Positions 1 to 11,200 of a DNA stretch of 64,000 nt are shown here, in pieces. Position 1 is the first letter of the stretch. Each line of letters starts with the position of its first letter. The notes under the pieces were generated by a model. The model had not been told where the DNA came from and ran no database searches. It was given only the letters and a program-made list of their open reading frames with translations. The stretch is from positions 3,844,001 through 3,908,000 of the forward strand of contig OU452198.1 in the NCBI GenBank assembly GCA_911728435.2, read 5' to 3'. Made by a program: the position numbers and the translations under genes. The stretch comes from Apoderus coryli. Its lineage: Eukaryota; Arthropoda; Insecta; Coleoptera; Attelabidae.

Positions 1-757
1 GCATCCTCAGGAGATAATTAAAACTAAACTAAGTTTAGTTTATAATTAAAACTAAACTACGTTACAATGTTAGCATCCTCAGAAGAGAAATAAAACTAAA
101 CTACGTTACAAAGTTAGCATCCTCAGGAGATAATTAAAACTAAACTAAGTTTAGTTTATAATTAAAACTAAACTACGTTACAATGTTAGCATCCTCAGGA
201 GAGAATTGAAACTGTACTACGTTTCGTTTAGAATTAAAACTAAACTACGTTACAATGTTATCATCCTCAGGAGAGAATTAAAACTAAACTACGTTTCAAT
301 GTTAGCATCCTCAGGAGAGAATTAAAACTAAACTACGTTACAATGTTAGCATGCTCAGGAGAGAATTAAAACTATACTACGTTTAGTTTAGAATTAAAAC
401 TAAACTACGTTACAATGTTAGCATCCTCAGGAGAGAAATAAAACTAAACTACGTTACAAAGTTAGCATCCTCAGGAGATAATTAAAACTAAACTAAGTTT
501 AGTTTATAATTAAAACTAAACTACGTTACAATGTTAGCATCCTCAGGAGAGAATTGAAACTGTACTACGTTTCGTTTAGAATTAAAACTAAACTACGTTA
601 CAATGTTATCATCCTCAGGAGAGAATTAAAACTAAGCTACGTTTAGTGTAGAATTAAAACTAAACTACGTTACAATGTTAGCATCCTCAGGAGAGAATTA
701 AAACTAACCTACGTTTTGTTTTAATTCTCCCCTGAGGATGCTAACATTGTTAACGAA
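1..757. repeat. A-T-rich minisatellite with higher-order structure
   Basis: About a dozen tandem units of roughly 44 bp, each with a GCATCCTCAGGAGA core followed by AATTAAAACTAAACTACG. Unit variants (GAGAAATAAAAC, GATAATTAAAAC, GAATTGAAACTG) recur in the same order from about 73 and again from about 421, so a 348-bp higher-order unit is present. The array runs off the left edge. At 721-757 the unit appears inverted (CCCTGAGGATGCTAACATTG), closing the array. Confidence 0.92.
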
Positions 758-820
758 ACGCGCGTCGAGAATAAAAAAAACGCGTTTTGGTGAAGTGGTA
801 AAACGCGTTTTAGTTTAGTG
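758..820. repeat. Hairpin next to the minisatellite
   Basis: Two copies of the self-complementary string AAAACGCGTTTT, at about 778 and 803, flank GGTGAAGTGG. This gives a CpG-containing hairpin directly after the inverted minisatellite unit. It may be the end of the element that carries the array, but no target duplication can be defined because the left end is outside the window. Confidence 0.5.
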
Positions 821-1562
821 TTCTACGACAAAGGTTCTACTCATGTATTATATAAAATAACTTAAATCTTTAAACAAACAAATACTGTGTATGCTGTTAG
901 ATGTCATTTAGTGTCACATTTTGCAAAAGGTACTGATGTAGTACCGACTATTTCTGGAGCAGCCTGTACCTCTCAGCTCCTACCGCTGCTGACATCGGTA
1001 GGTGTCAGGGGAGGTTGGATGTTCGTTCAGTTATCACCCGCTCCATGAGTCGCATGGATAATGTGCGAAAACCTCAGACTCATGAGCCCTAAGTGGACGT
1101 AACTACCTGAGGGTAACTTCCTTCTGCATTTGAGAGCAGTGTATGTCGCATGCCTGCTCCTTATGCCCCTACGATCAGAACCATAAGGCCACTGAGTGTC
1201 ATGAGTACTTTCTACAAAAGGGGTGTTTTTCAATGACAAAGTTCTTTTTGTCTGTCGTGTAAAGGAAAACAATGGCGATTGGTGTTCCAATAAATCGCAC
1301 ATGACTTGTTTCCTATTACACACAGCACCAGTAATTTCGCATCATGGCGATGAATGCATAAGTGTCAGTAGTTGCGCGACTTTCTTTACTTGTCAAATTT
1401 GACATGTTTCATCAAAAACGTCAAAAAGTGTCCCTATTTATTAAAATTTTGAAAAATTTTATTTAGAAAAGTTGTTTGCTTTTGCATTTTATATCGAGGT
1501 TTAAAATTTAGTCAATCTAAAAGATTTTTTACTTTTTGTGAAATTTTCGAAAATTTTATCAA
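821..1562. other. Intergenic sequence without a recognisable gene
   Basis: No supported gene. The part at 920-1330 is less AT-rich and is open for about 98 codons on the minus strand, but that translation has no domain or family resemblance that I recognise. From 1400 the sequence is AT-rich filler. Confidence 0.5.
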
Positions 1563-1869
1563 ACCTTGTATATTAGCTTCTACGTATCGATGCAATTTTT
1601 CGTAATCTGACATACTAATGCCTATTTTCGGAAATATTATCCACTACAACTATTTATTTTGCTTCAAAAACTGATATTCGTAGTCCAAAGTAGGCACTCT
1701 TTGAAGCGAAGTTTATTTATTTGTAAGAGTTCTTACAAATAAACGACATGTTTTTAAGAATATCGGTTTTTGAAGCAAAATAAATAGTTGTAGTCCCAAT
1801 ATAAGCATGTCAGATTAAGTAAAATCAAATAATGCTGCTGCGATACGTCGAAGTTAATGTACAGGGTCT
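1563..1869. repeat. Fold-back (inverted repeat) element
   Basis: About 308 bp that folds back on itself. The arms include ACTACAACTATTTATTTTGC near 1643 and its complement near 1775, and outer parts around TTCTACGTATCG and CGATACGTCGAA. The centre near 1724 is a second palindrome (GTTTATTTATTTGTAAGAG with its complement). The ends read CCTTGTATATTA and TAATGTACAGGG, the motif shared by many repeats in this window. Confidence 0.8.
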
Positions 1870-2060
1870 AGTCAAAAAATATAAAGTTACAAAATTTTTA
1901 ATTTTGATAGTTAAGACATTTTTAATACAAAATTGTAAAATTTGACGTGTAGGTTTTTGCTTTGTAGACAAGCAAAAACTAACGTACTGATGCCTCTAAT
2001 AATAAAAGAAAATGCCATTGCAGACGTAGTATTTATTGCCAAATCTTATATTTTTTTAAA

Positions 2061-2480
2061 TGGAACACCCTGTATATTCTATTTTATTATTTTCTCCTGA
2101 TTCCAAAAATACCCTATTTGACCCATCAAATATAACTGTGATGTATGGCGCTGGTCCAGGTGTGGTTTAACTAAGCTTCGATCAAATTGTACTAATAAAT
2201 TGTTACTTCTTTTTTATGTTCTCTTGATATAAGCACCAATCTACGTATATTATATGTTATATTATGTTTTTCCTTTATATACAGTTTCTGCTTATGCTGT
2301 TTGCTGTATTATTATGTATTTATGTATAATTTTAGAATTGTTTAATGAATGTGTTATATGTCATGTAAGCTACTGTATGAATGCATTTTGGGTTAGCTGA
2401 GCAGACTGTTATATTCTTTGAATATTACAGTACTGAAACTCGCCCATGAATAAAGACATTTATTATTATTATTTATAACG
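2061..2480. other. Repeat-derived noncoding stretch
   Basis: Begins with a lone TGGAACACCCTGTATAT repeat end at 2061-2077. No coding signal. A short (TTA)n tract lies at about 2460-2473, just before the next repeat. Confidence 0.4.
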
Positions 2481-2481
2481 C

Positions 2482-2632
2482 GTTACTGGGACACTCTATA
2501 TATACGATAATATATGCTGTAAATAGTTTACATTAACCTCTAAAACTTTTGTATTTAACATGTTCTTCTACAGGGCGAAACAACAAAGTTAAAGGGGGTG
2601 TGCGTTTATAATGATCACCCAGTCCATATCTA
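2482..2632 (+). repeat. Short interspersed repeat, copy 1 of 3
   Basis: About 150 bp running from ACTGGGACACTC to GATCACCCAGT, with an internal ACAGGGCGAAACAACA block. Near-identical copies are at 26344-26488 (same strand) and 23013-23145 (opposite strand). The complementary ends (ACTGGG and CCCAGT) make it a miniature inverted-repeat element. Confidence 0.8.
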
Positions 2633-2854
2633 CTTTCATATTCAGCATTCTGGAATCAGGAAAAGTCCTACTTTTATATCGAACACGCCCATTTCTAATA
2701 TTTTAATACATTTGTAACATCTAAAACTAGGTCCCATATTTATAGCAATTTTTATGTTACCTCCTGGCAATTTTCAGGAGAAGAGATGATTGTTGTGATT
2801 ATTATATGCCATGACAATATTCGATGTAAACAGATTTTAGTAATTCTGTTTCAG

Positions 2855-3053
2855 ATGTTTGATTTGTGGTTCAACGTTCCACCACAGTTCATCTTTAACA
2901 CGTCACATGGTCAAGAGTCACATTGATATCTCACGGAACCGGAAGCAAGTGATAGATGCAATTACTAAACATAAAACTATTGTAGAAAGACACGAAATCT
3001 GGCGCAACACTGTGGCTACTGATGCATTATCTGAAGATATGTTAACAGAATAA
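2855..3053 (+). CDS. Last exon of a C2H2 zinc-finger protein
   Basis: A splice acceptor (TTCTGTTTCAG) at 2854 is followed by 65 codons to a TAA. They begin with a classical C2H2 finger: Cys-x2-Cys-x12-His-x4-His, first Cys at codon 1 after the split base. The rest is a basic and acidic tail with no other domain. An AATAAA poly(A) signal lies at 3425-3430, giving a 3' UTR of about 0.4 kb. Upstream exons must lie to the left, and none is recognisable between 800 and 2850, so this may be the remains of a longer gene or one with a large first intron. The finger shows only that the product probably binds nucleic acid; I cannot name the gene. Confidence 0.7.
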
Positions 3054-3725
3054 ATTTTGTGATATTAGTTATTGAGTTCCTTCAGTAGATACCAATTCTC
3101 AGAAAATCAACTCGACCAATCGTTCCATTCATAAGCACAAGTGAACTTGAGGAGTGCGAAATAGTTATTGGCTAACACGGTATGAATTTAGCCGTGCCTT
3201 ATGCCACTAATTAGGAGTTTTACTTAGTCATTTTTTGAGCAAACTCTAAAACTAAGTATATGAAGCTTTGTGATTGGAGTTCTATATACTCAGGCTATTA
3301 GGAAAATGGAGATTGCATACTGTTAATGTACCTACTATTTACAGAGGCTAAGGATATTTTCTTTTTGTAATATATATTGTATATTATTTATTGTAAGAGT
3401 GTATAAAGAGATTTTAGGGATAAAAATAAAAGATTTTTTATATTTCTAATAGTTTTTTTATTTTTGGTAATCATCATCATCATTCACTCGCTAGCGAGTA
3501 TGAAACTCAGGGATTTCTGTTGTGAACTCTAAGATGGCTAAACAGAACGATCCTCGAGCCGCAAACCTTATTATTATGGAGATATTATAGTAAAATTTGT
3601 TATGACCGTAGCAAAAGTTTACATACCATTACTGTATTATGAAATGGTCCATTGCAACTCACATCGGAAAATAAACCCAATTGATTGACTACTGATATCG
3701 GTAGAATAATTTAAACCATTATATC
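3054..3725. other. Convergent 3' UTRs and spacer
   Basis: Lies between the zinc-finger stop codon and the NDUFA12 poly(A) signal, which converge. It holds the plus-strand AATAAA at 3425-3430, a TCATCATCATCATT microsatellite at about 3471, and nothing else I recognise. Confidence 0.5.
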
Positions 3726-3775
3726 TTTATTGTAACTAGTTTTAATATAATTTATACACAATCATTCATAATATT

Positions 3776-4451
3776 TTATTTCTTAGGAGGTATCCATGCC
3801 TCAATTTTCGGCCTAGTTGTCGTATAAGGCATATAAGCAAACTTTGTACCACTTAGATTCTCTGTGTGATCAGCCATCCATTTATATTTCGGACGGGAAG
3901 GATCCTTGTCAGGTGTGAGGTCGGTTTTATAATGCAGCCAACCGAACCATTCAGCAGGTACTTGACTACCATCATAGTTCAGTCCTATAATACGACTTTC
4001 GTAGTTGCCAAATACTTTATCGAAATAAATGTTATAACCCACCGTAATATGGAGCGTATTCCACCCAACGGTTTCTTCCATAAAAGTACATTTTATTCTC
4101 ATAGTATTTGTTACCATATTTATCTGTTCCAATAAGTGTACCTGGTCTCAAAGAGTCCATTCTATAATTTGTTAAATAAAAACATTAGATGTTTACGTGG
4201 GTTTAGTATAGAATGAGGACTGATTATCAAAACCTACTCACCCCTTTCTACATTGTGAAAGCAGTATAGGAGGTTTCTGTTAGTTAATCAGTACCTACTG
4301 TTTCTATACTACAGCCGTTTAGGTTATATAATTATGTAATAGTTATTAAAGCAAACCTAAATAATTTATAGAAAGATGCTCTAACTCCACCATAGTCTTT
4401 AACTGTTTTCATCAAGGTGAAAAGTCTGTCTATACCAAAAAACTTCGCCAT
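3776..4451 (-). CDS. NDUFA12: NADH dehydrogenase 1 alpha subcomplex subunit 12
   Basis: Accessory subunit of mitochondrial complex I (B17.2; ND-B17.2 in flies), acting at the inner membrane. Three exons were reconstructed on the minus strand: 4357-4451, 4043-4161 and 3776-3984, with GT-AG introns of 195 and 58 bp. The 140-residue product fits the family length of about 140-145. Family landmarks seen: GTLIGTDKYGNKYYEN, YGRNRWVEY, the GLNYDGSQVPAEW block that spans the second splice, and the C-terminal TTRPKIEAWIPPKK. The second intron is needed: without it the frame stops right after YYGG, whereas splicing restores Gly-Leu-Asn-Tyr. The start ATG precedes AKFFGIDRLF, as expected for the N-terminus. 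An AATAAA signal on the minus strand lies at 3726-3731. No damage is seen, so it is very probably a working host gene. Confidence 0.95.
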
Positions 4452-4663
4452 TGTCTTAAAACTAATTTGAAGAATGTTCTAATTTTTTTCTCACTTCAAT
4501 TTCGTATTTACTAAAATCTCAGATTTAAAATTTGGGTTGTCATAAATGTCATTAGCAGCTGTTAGTTTTCAAGCACGTAATAATAGGCAATGTCTTTTTT
4601 TTTTTCTAAACTCAGTTGAATTGATGTGAAATGATCATCTCCCACTCACTGTTTAAATGGTAA

Positions 4664-4694
4664 GCCCTTTGACTAGGAACTTTCCTAGTCAAAG
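4664..4694. repeat. Short hairpin
   Basis: CCTTTGACTAGGAA is followed, after a 2-base loop, by its complement TTCCTAGTCAAAGG. Nearly perfect; function unknown. Confidence 0.6.
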
Positions 4695-6087
4695 GTAGCC
4701 ATTGTCACAGAGTCTATTAAATCCGTGCCATTGTAAAGACAATGGCACATATTTAATAAATAAACACAATATAAAGACAATCGCAATGGTATTGTTTTTG
4801 TTTAAAAATGAAACGTTGTAGGTTGAAAAAGTAGATCTCATTAAAGTGAGGCCTCACTCCTAACAATTTTACACCAAGGCCCATTTGCATTAATTGTATT
4901 GCATAATTAAAGTTACGCTTGGGTTGGAGTTTAAACTTGACTTTTGCACTTAATACTAAATTACCTAAACTAGTTATTGTAAATTGTAAATTATCAGGTT
5001 TTTTTTAATCTACGAAAAATGATTGCGGGTCGTTGATTTTACGAAACCAATGGCAATTTTGTTGATTGTATGACAACACAATTATTTTACTTTTATTGGA
5101 CAATGCTATTTCTATTGTCTTTAAAGACACTGCCATTGTAAAGACAATGACACTGCTATTTCCAAAGAATTATGTATTTTATAAAACTTTGCTATCAGGG
5201 TCATTCGCTTGAAATGCTGATGTTAACTTTACAGATAATGCTTAAAGTTTTCTTAAGCTTGAGCTAGTGAGTACTAGAGAGCAGCACATGTCTATTAAAA
5301 TTTTATGTACTTTTAAATTTTAAAATAAACACAAACATAAACAAACCATTAGAATAATTTGTTAGGTTATATTTTATTGCCGGATTTAAATAGTTTTTAC
5401 TAGTTTATTTATTATAATAAATTGTGTATAATTTAAATTTGTGATATAAGACTAAATGAACAATCAATTAATTTAGACAGTGAAGCTAAAACCTTCAACG
5501 AACTTATTTTTGCGCGATAGTTTTGTGAAATTGTCAACTTCAAAATGGTGAGTATTATTATTGTTTATATTTTTGTAGACTTAATTAATACATGCGTGGA
5601 TGGAAATTATAAATAAAAAACAAAAATATAAAAGCTGATCACACTTTTATTTCTCACAGTTTTGATAGCACAAATATTATGCCTATGAACGATAAATAAT
5701 TATTTTATTTTAAATATTTTTTACACAATTTTCATAATATACCTACTTACAAAATATTTACCTATATAAAAAAAAAGGTTAAGGTAGGGAGAATTTCAAA
5801 AAATTTAATAACTAGAAACTTAGGTGAGTTTTTACAGTATTATATTATGCTAAAATATGCTAAGACTTCTCAATTTGAATGACAAAAACATCGACGTAAA
5901 TGGCTAAATTGTCAGCTGTGTGTTATAAAAAAGCGAGATGGAGATAGTCATGGCAAAAACATGATTACAACATAACAAATATAAGAAATTTTCTTTCAAG
6001 TAATATTTTTTAATACCTCCAGGAGTTTATTTTATCCCAAAGGAATTAATTCCATTGAATCATCAAGATATATAAAATTTCGTTAAA
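4695..6087. other. Noncoding stretch upstream of NDUFA12
   Basis: AT-rich. Short local repeats of GACAATGGCAC occur at about 4739 and 5140. No gene apart from the possible first exon at about 5420-5547, listed separately. Confidence 0.5.
5420..5547 (+). promoter_or_regulatory. Possible first exon: ATG at a splice donor
   Basis: TTCAAAATG at 5545-5547 is immediately followed by GTGAGTATT, a near-consensus splice donor. An ATG lying exactly at a first-exon boundary is common in insect housekeeping genes. No downstream exon could be joined to it, so it remains a candidate 5' exon only. Confidence 0.25.
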
Positions 6088-6290
6088 TCTACAGGGTGAG
6101 TCAAAACTATTCAGATATTCAAAATTCTTTCAACGTCTGATTTTGTAGACCTATTAGGACTACATTCTAAAATAGGTGCCATTTATACAGGGTGTTACAT
6201 TATCCCGTAACAAACCTATAAGTCTACAAAATCAGACGTTGAAATAATTTGGAAAATCGGAATAGTTTTGCAACAGTGGACCGTCGCGTC
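6088..6290. repeat. Small fold-back element
   Basis: Starts TACAGGGTGAGTCAAAAC. Arms of about 50 bp (around CAACGTCTGATTTTGTAGAC at 6132 and its complement at 6215) surround a second TACAGGGTGTTACATT at about 6186. A related single arm lies at 57112-57260, and an end is found at 61204-61262. Confidence 0.8.
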
Positions 6291-6292
6291 TA

Positions 6293-7867
6293 TACAGGGT
6301 GTCCTACGGTGGTAGCCCATTAGATTATTTCAGAAACTACTTCGAATTGAATTTTGAAAATTTCAGTGTCTATATTGTTAAATATGCTCTACTTAAATAA
6401 TATAATAGCAACGGCATAGCACTTCCGGTTATACCGGAAGTTGATAGCAACTTTGTTATTTTAAATGAAACACCCTATATATTATTACATTTTTGGATTC
6501 TAAATAAGATTTCAGACATATTTCATGTATCATGTCCTATACCTAACGTCAGTCATTTTTGACTTATATCAAGATTTATGTCAAAATTGACAGTTTAGGG
6601 CTCCATAAGAATTCCGTTTTTCCTTGTAAATCAGTATTTAATAATTATTTTGCAGGTATTTTCTTATCGGGTGGGATCTTCTTTTTCGAATTGACAAGAC
6701 ATTTTCTGATTAGTTTATACAGGGTGGTCAAAAAATTATATTGAAAACGGTTCCAGAAAAACAGTTGAAAGTCAATTTTTTCAATTGGAATGGGTATATT
6801 ATTATTATTTTATCTTCCTTAACATTAAAAAATAATGCAATTTTGTAATAGGTTATCACTTTCTAAAATGCATAGTTTTCGAAATATCGTCATTTTAAAT
6901 TTTTCTGCAGCGCCTACCGTTTTCTCTCTGGAAGCTAGCTAATTAATTTAGTTAGCCATGAAATTATGGTCATTTTAACGTCAAACTAAACGTCAAATTA
7001 ATAAAAATGAAAAATATTTATTGATATTATAAATTTATTATTAATTCATGGAGAATAAAATAAAGTGATTAATATCACCTGTAGAGTATTAAACGAGAGA
7101 AACCCCCATTTGCTAACGATGACTAGAGAAATTAGGAAGAATTTTGAGAAATCATTTAGAGCAGGTTGGGAGGTATACAAATCAAGTAATACAACGAACT
7201 AAGACTAAAATTTAAAATAATACAGCAGAAATGAACAGAAGATTAAACTAAATAAATTTTCAACTAAAAAAAGTTAATCAACTAACGATACAAAAATAAT
7301 TTAATTGTTCGTAATGACCCCCATTTGAAATGACGATATTTCGAAAACTATGCATTTTAGAAAATGATAACCTATTACAAAATTGCATTATTTTTAATGC
7401 TACGGAAGATAAAATAATAATAATATACCCATTCCATTGGAAAAAATTGACTTTCAACTGTTTTTCTTGACCGTTTTCAATATAACTTTTGACCACCCTG
7501 TATAAACTAATCAGAAAATGTCTTGTCAATTCGAAAAAGAAGATCCCACCTGATAAGAAAATACCTGCAAAATAATTATTAAATACCGATTTACAAGGAA
7601 AAAACGACTGACGTTAGGTATAGGACATGATACATGAAATATGTCTGAAATGTTATTTAGAATCCAAAAATGTAATAATATATAGGGTGTTCCATTTAAA
7701 ATAACAAAGTTGCCATCAACTTCCGGTATAACCGGAAGTGCTATGCCGTTGCTATAATGTTATTTGAGTAGAGCATATTAGACAATATAGACACTGAAAT
7801 TTTCAAAATTCAAGTCGAAGTAGTTTCTGAAATAATCTAATGGGTTGCCACCGTAGGACACCCTGTA
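6293..7867. mobile_element. Long-inverted-repeat element with ACAGGGTG ends
   Basis: Outer ends are TACAGGGTGTCCTACGG and its complement. The arms at 6293-6900 and 7320-7867 mirror each other along their whole length. The left arm is about 60 bp longer because the right arm lacks the piece around TTGACTTATATCAAG. Each arm contains internal ACAGGGTG-type boxes and the palindrome CTTCCGGTTATACCGGAAG (about 6423 left, 7718 right). The middle (6901-7319) has no coding sequence I recognise. The apparent open frames here are mirror images of the same arm. Confidence 0.88.
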
Positions 7868-7913
7868 TATTAATTTAAATATAACAATATAAGTACAAAT
7901 GTATCTGCACCAT

Positions 7914-8294
7914 CTAACCTAATTCCGATAAAACAGAATCCAGATCTTCCTGCAAAGCTGCTGTCAGTTCTTTCTGTTTATTCAGGTCATCCTGTAGTCG
8001 CTCTGCATTGCTCTTCAACAGGAAGTTACCCTTTTTCAGGGCTGCTAACAAGTTTTCGTGACGTTTGGTTCTTGATGTGAGGTTGGTTTTCTTCTTTTCC
8101 GGTGGCGCTTCTTCGTCTTCACTTTGGCTACGTTCACTTTCACTGTCATCGCTTTCAGTTTCCGATTCCTCTTCGCTAGATTCTTCATCACTCTCCTCTT
8201 CTTCCTTAACATCTTCGTCGTCATTGTCCTCTTTTTCTTCGTCATCTTCATCGTCTTCACTCACATCTTTCAGTAAAGCTGCCATTTTGTCAAC
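7914..8294 (-). CDS. WH2 gene, last exon (acidic tract)
   Basis: Acceptor TTCTTCTAAG. Encodes [12 protein letters not shown], about 55 residues that are mostly Asp/Glu/Ser, then [16 protein letters not shown] and a coiled coil ending [10 protein letters not shown]. The 3' UTR runs into the fold-back element whose end is at 7867. Confidence 0.88.
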   Translation of the reverse strand, partial: VDKMAALLKDVSEDDEDDEEKEDNDDEDVKEEEESDEESSEEESETESDDSESERSQSEDEEAPPEKKKTNLTSRTKRHENLLAALKKGNFLLKSNAERLQDDLNKQKELTAALQEDLDSVLSELG

Positions 8295-11200
8295 CTTAGA
8301 AGAAATATATAAATATTGTTGGTTATTTTGTTTGGAAAATTATTTCATACTTACGTACCTCTTTCTTCAGTCGATTATATTTCTTATTTTCTTCTTTAAT
8401 CGCTAATTGATTGTTCCTAATGATATGCTTCAATGCGACACGTTCCTTCTTTGCATTATCCTCCTTGTGTTTGAAATTTCTCAGTTTGTTCTTTAAATTC
8501 TTCACTTCTTTCTCCAACTTCTTGATACGTTTCTCTTCAGTATCTTCGCCATCGCTCTCCTCGGTACTTTCATCCTCTTCGAATTCTAAATCGGATGTTT
8601 CACCGTTTTGAACGCTGCCCTTTCTGTCTGATAGTGCGATGAGTTTGCCTGTCGAACAGATTGAAGAAAACGTTCTGAAAAACTTTTAGAACTTTATAGT
8701 AAAGAAGTTTTCAAAAGGTTCATGAACTACATAGTTGAATTTATTTACCAAACTTTAATACCTTTTGATATTTATTTGATTAAATTCTGGTGGCCGGTAT
8801 TTTCTCGGGAGGGTATAGGGAAGGAGATTGCGTGGGTGTATGTAGGTCTACCGGGAGCATTTAACAAAAATGTTTTTAAATATACCAGGTGTCTCAGAAA
8901 AGTGTGGCATACTATAGTTATATTTTTAGCTCTCCATATAATATACCTACAGGATGAACTATCACTCAGTACAAAAATTTTAACTAGAGGTAGAGAAAAA
9001 TAAGATTTAAGAGAATCGCCTTTCAAAAAATTTCCAACATTTTTATTAAGGCTGAAAATAATTTTTTTGTAAATCATGTTAAACTCCCTTTTTACGACGC
9101 CTATGAACGCCTGCCCAACTGAAGTTTAAATTAGACATTAGCTTAAAGGTTATGATACAGCGCCATGTTGCCAAGTGTATCGATTTACCGAGCATTTAAT
9201 GTGAAACATTTATTTAGAAAATGTAGATGATTATGTGACTTCAATCATGCGAAATATTAAATATTACGTAAGCTCCTACCTTTCGGATAGGTCTAACATG
9301 CCATGCCATGCCGCCATGATTTTTGAACTTCCTGGGGACCGCTTGATTTACCTCGTCCACTCTTCTTGTTTAATGTCAGATACTCAGCCCGACGATCACA
9401 AGGTGGATCCCATCCGTTAGGAAAACCCCAAAGGGCAACAAAAAACACTCAAATGCAAATAACACTAGCACTTCAAAGCACTACAACAGCAAATGTTCAA
9501 AGAGACCACCGTTAACTTCACCACACTTGTTGATGCGCTTAACCACTGAACTATTTCTAGTGCCTGTACCTTTTGTATGTGATACGGTTGAAACCAGTTC
9601 TCCTTCAGAATCCTCCTTGTTCTGAGATATTCCCAATCTTTTTGTAATCTCCGTAGTACTTATGGACGGTTCCTCTTCTATTAAATTTAGTACAGCCACT
9701 ACATGTTCTAAATTATTCTGTCCTCCTTGTCCACCCGTTTGAGCTTGCAATGTACTAGTATCTCACAAACGTTGTACTTACAACATTTACAAATGTGCGA
9801 GGACTAGATTAGGCATGTCTTTCCTATTTGGAAAACGTCTCCGGTATTCCACTGCCGCCCGATTTGCTCTTTCTTTGCATTTCCTATAGGTAGGTATAAT
9901 ATTATTACCATGTCTGTTAATTCCGCGTTTTTCAATTCAATTTTCAAACATTCACAAATCAATAAAGTAATATAATAATTCGACGTCAGAAACGCGATGA
10001 CAAATGACAAAGGAAAACATCGCCATATCGATATTATCAAAATATCGATATATCGGAATAAAAAATATCCATAGTCACATCGACAATTTACGCTTCATTA
10101 TAACGATATAAAATTTAGCAGATATATCAATACATTTTATTGGATATACCGCTGGGCTTTGCCAACGATAGTGCTAATGTATCGGATCAAACATCGGTAT
10201 TTATTAACATTAGTGTAGTTTCTAGTTATTGTTGTATTTATACTAAAAATATTTCCATTTTATCGGTTGAAAATGTACGATATCGATTGTTCAAATTTCA
10301 TAACAAACTCGATCGATAGTAACAAAATCTGCATAATAATTATGCGTGAATGCAGGCTTGCCAGATTTGCCCAAAAAAGCGATGGTCAATAGGCGCTTAA
10401 TTAGCTCTTGGCTTCCAAATCTAATTCACCATGCACCACATCATTAATATTTATGTCATTCCATAATAATGATAATAATATTTCCGACAAAATTTTTGTG
10501 TAGTGTACGTAGGCAACCCGTTTTATCATATGTGTATTTTATTCTGCCTAATGTGTAAAGTATGCAATGCGCAATTTCTAACGTCTAATGTAATGTAAAA
10601 ACAACCATAGTTACGTGAGAAATTAAAATCAAATTATTTCGTGTAGCTAATGATAATTTTGACAGTTTCGCGTTGCTTTTAAAAAAAAATTTCAAGTGAG
10701 TGCGAGTGGTAGGTGAGATGCTACATCAGCCAATCTGATCTGAGAAATTTGTGAGGAATTTCTTGCGAACGTGGTATACACATGCAAAGCACATGCTGAG
10801 GTCAAGGATTAAAAGTAGCATAATATGGCCCGATACACAATACACATTGAGTTTGAATAAGTTATTTTTTTACTCAAAATAAAAAGCTTAATATGTGTGT
10901 TATAAACTTAGAAGTTTGTAAAAACGAAGAAATTATCTACAATTTGGAGTATTCCAGATTGATTGTTATTGATCAAGTATTATAAGACAGCGCCGCTACA
11001 ACTGGCTATCATAGTTTAATATTTCGTTAAATTTAAAATAAATCGGCATCAGCGAATATTAAAAAAGTGTGCATTAAGTGTATCTACTTCTCGGAAATCT
11101 GTTGTGTTTTTAGTGTATTCAATAAGTATGCAAAAATATCGTTTTAGGAGTTTGTTGTTTGCAAAAACGAAGTAGTGTACAATTCTGTAGTAGTAATGAT

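Noticed and set aside
1027..1323. 98-codon minus-strand open frame
   Set aside because: No recognisable domain, and composition like the surrounding noncoding DNA.
3985..4132. Single-exon reading of NDUFA12 from 4132
   Set aside because: Its first 50 codons run through the 58-bp intron in the wrong frame. Splicing restores family residues.
3866..4135. Plus-strand open frame over NDUFA12
   Set aside because: Shadow of the real minus-strand exons 2-3.
7278..7529. Minus-strand frame with MTRHFLISLYRVVK, also present at 6559-6744
   Set aside because: Same sequence in both arms of an inverted repeat; not a gene.
8045..8517. Several open frames overlapping the acidic and coiled-coil exons
   Set aside because: Low-complexity shadows of the WH2 gene exons i and j.
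9235..9420. Short plus-strand frame with SSYLSDRS, resembling an RT phrase
   Set aside because: Only eight residues match and no other RT block is near. Chance cannot be excluded.
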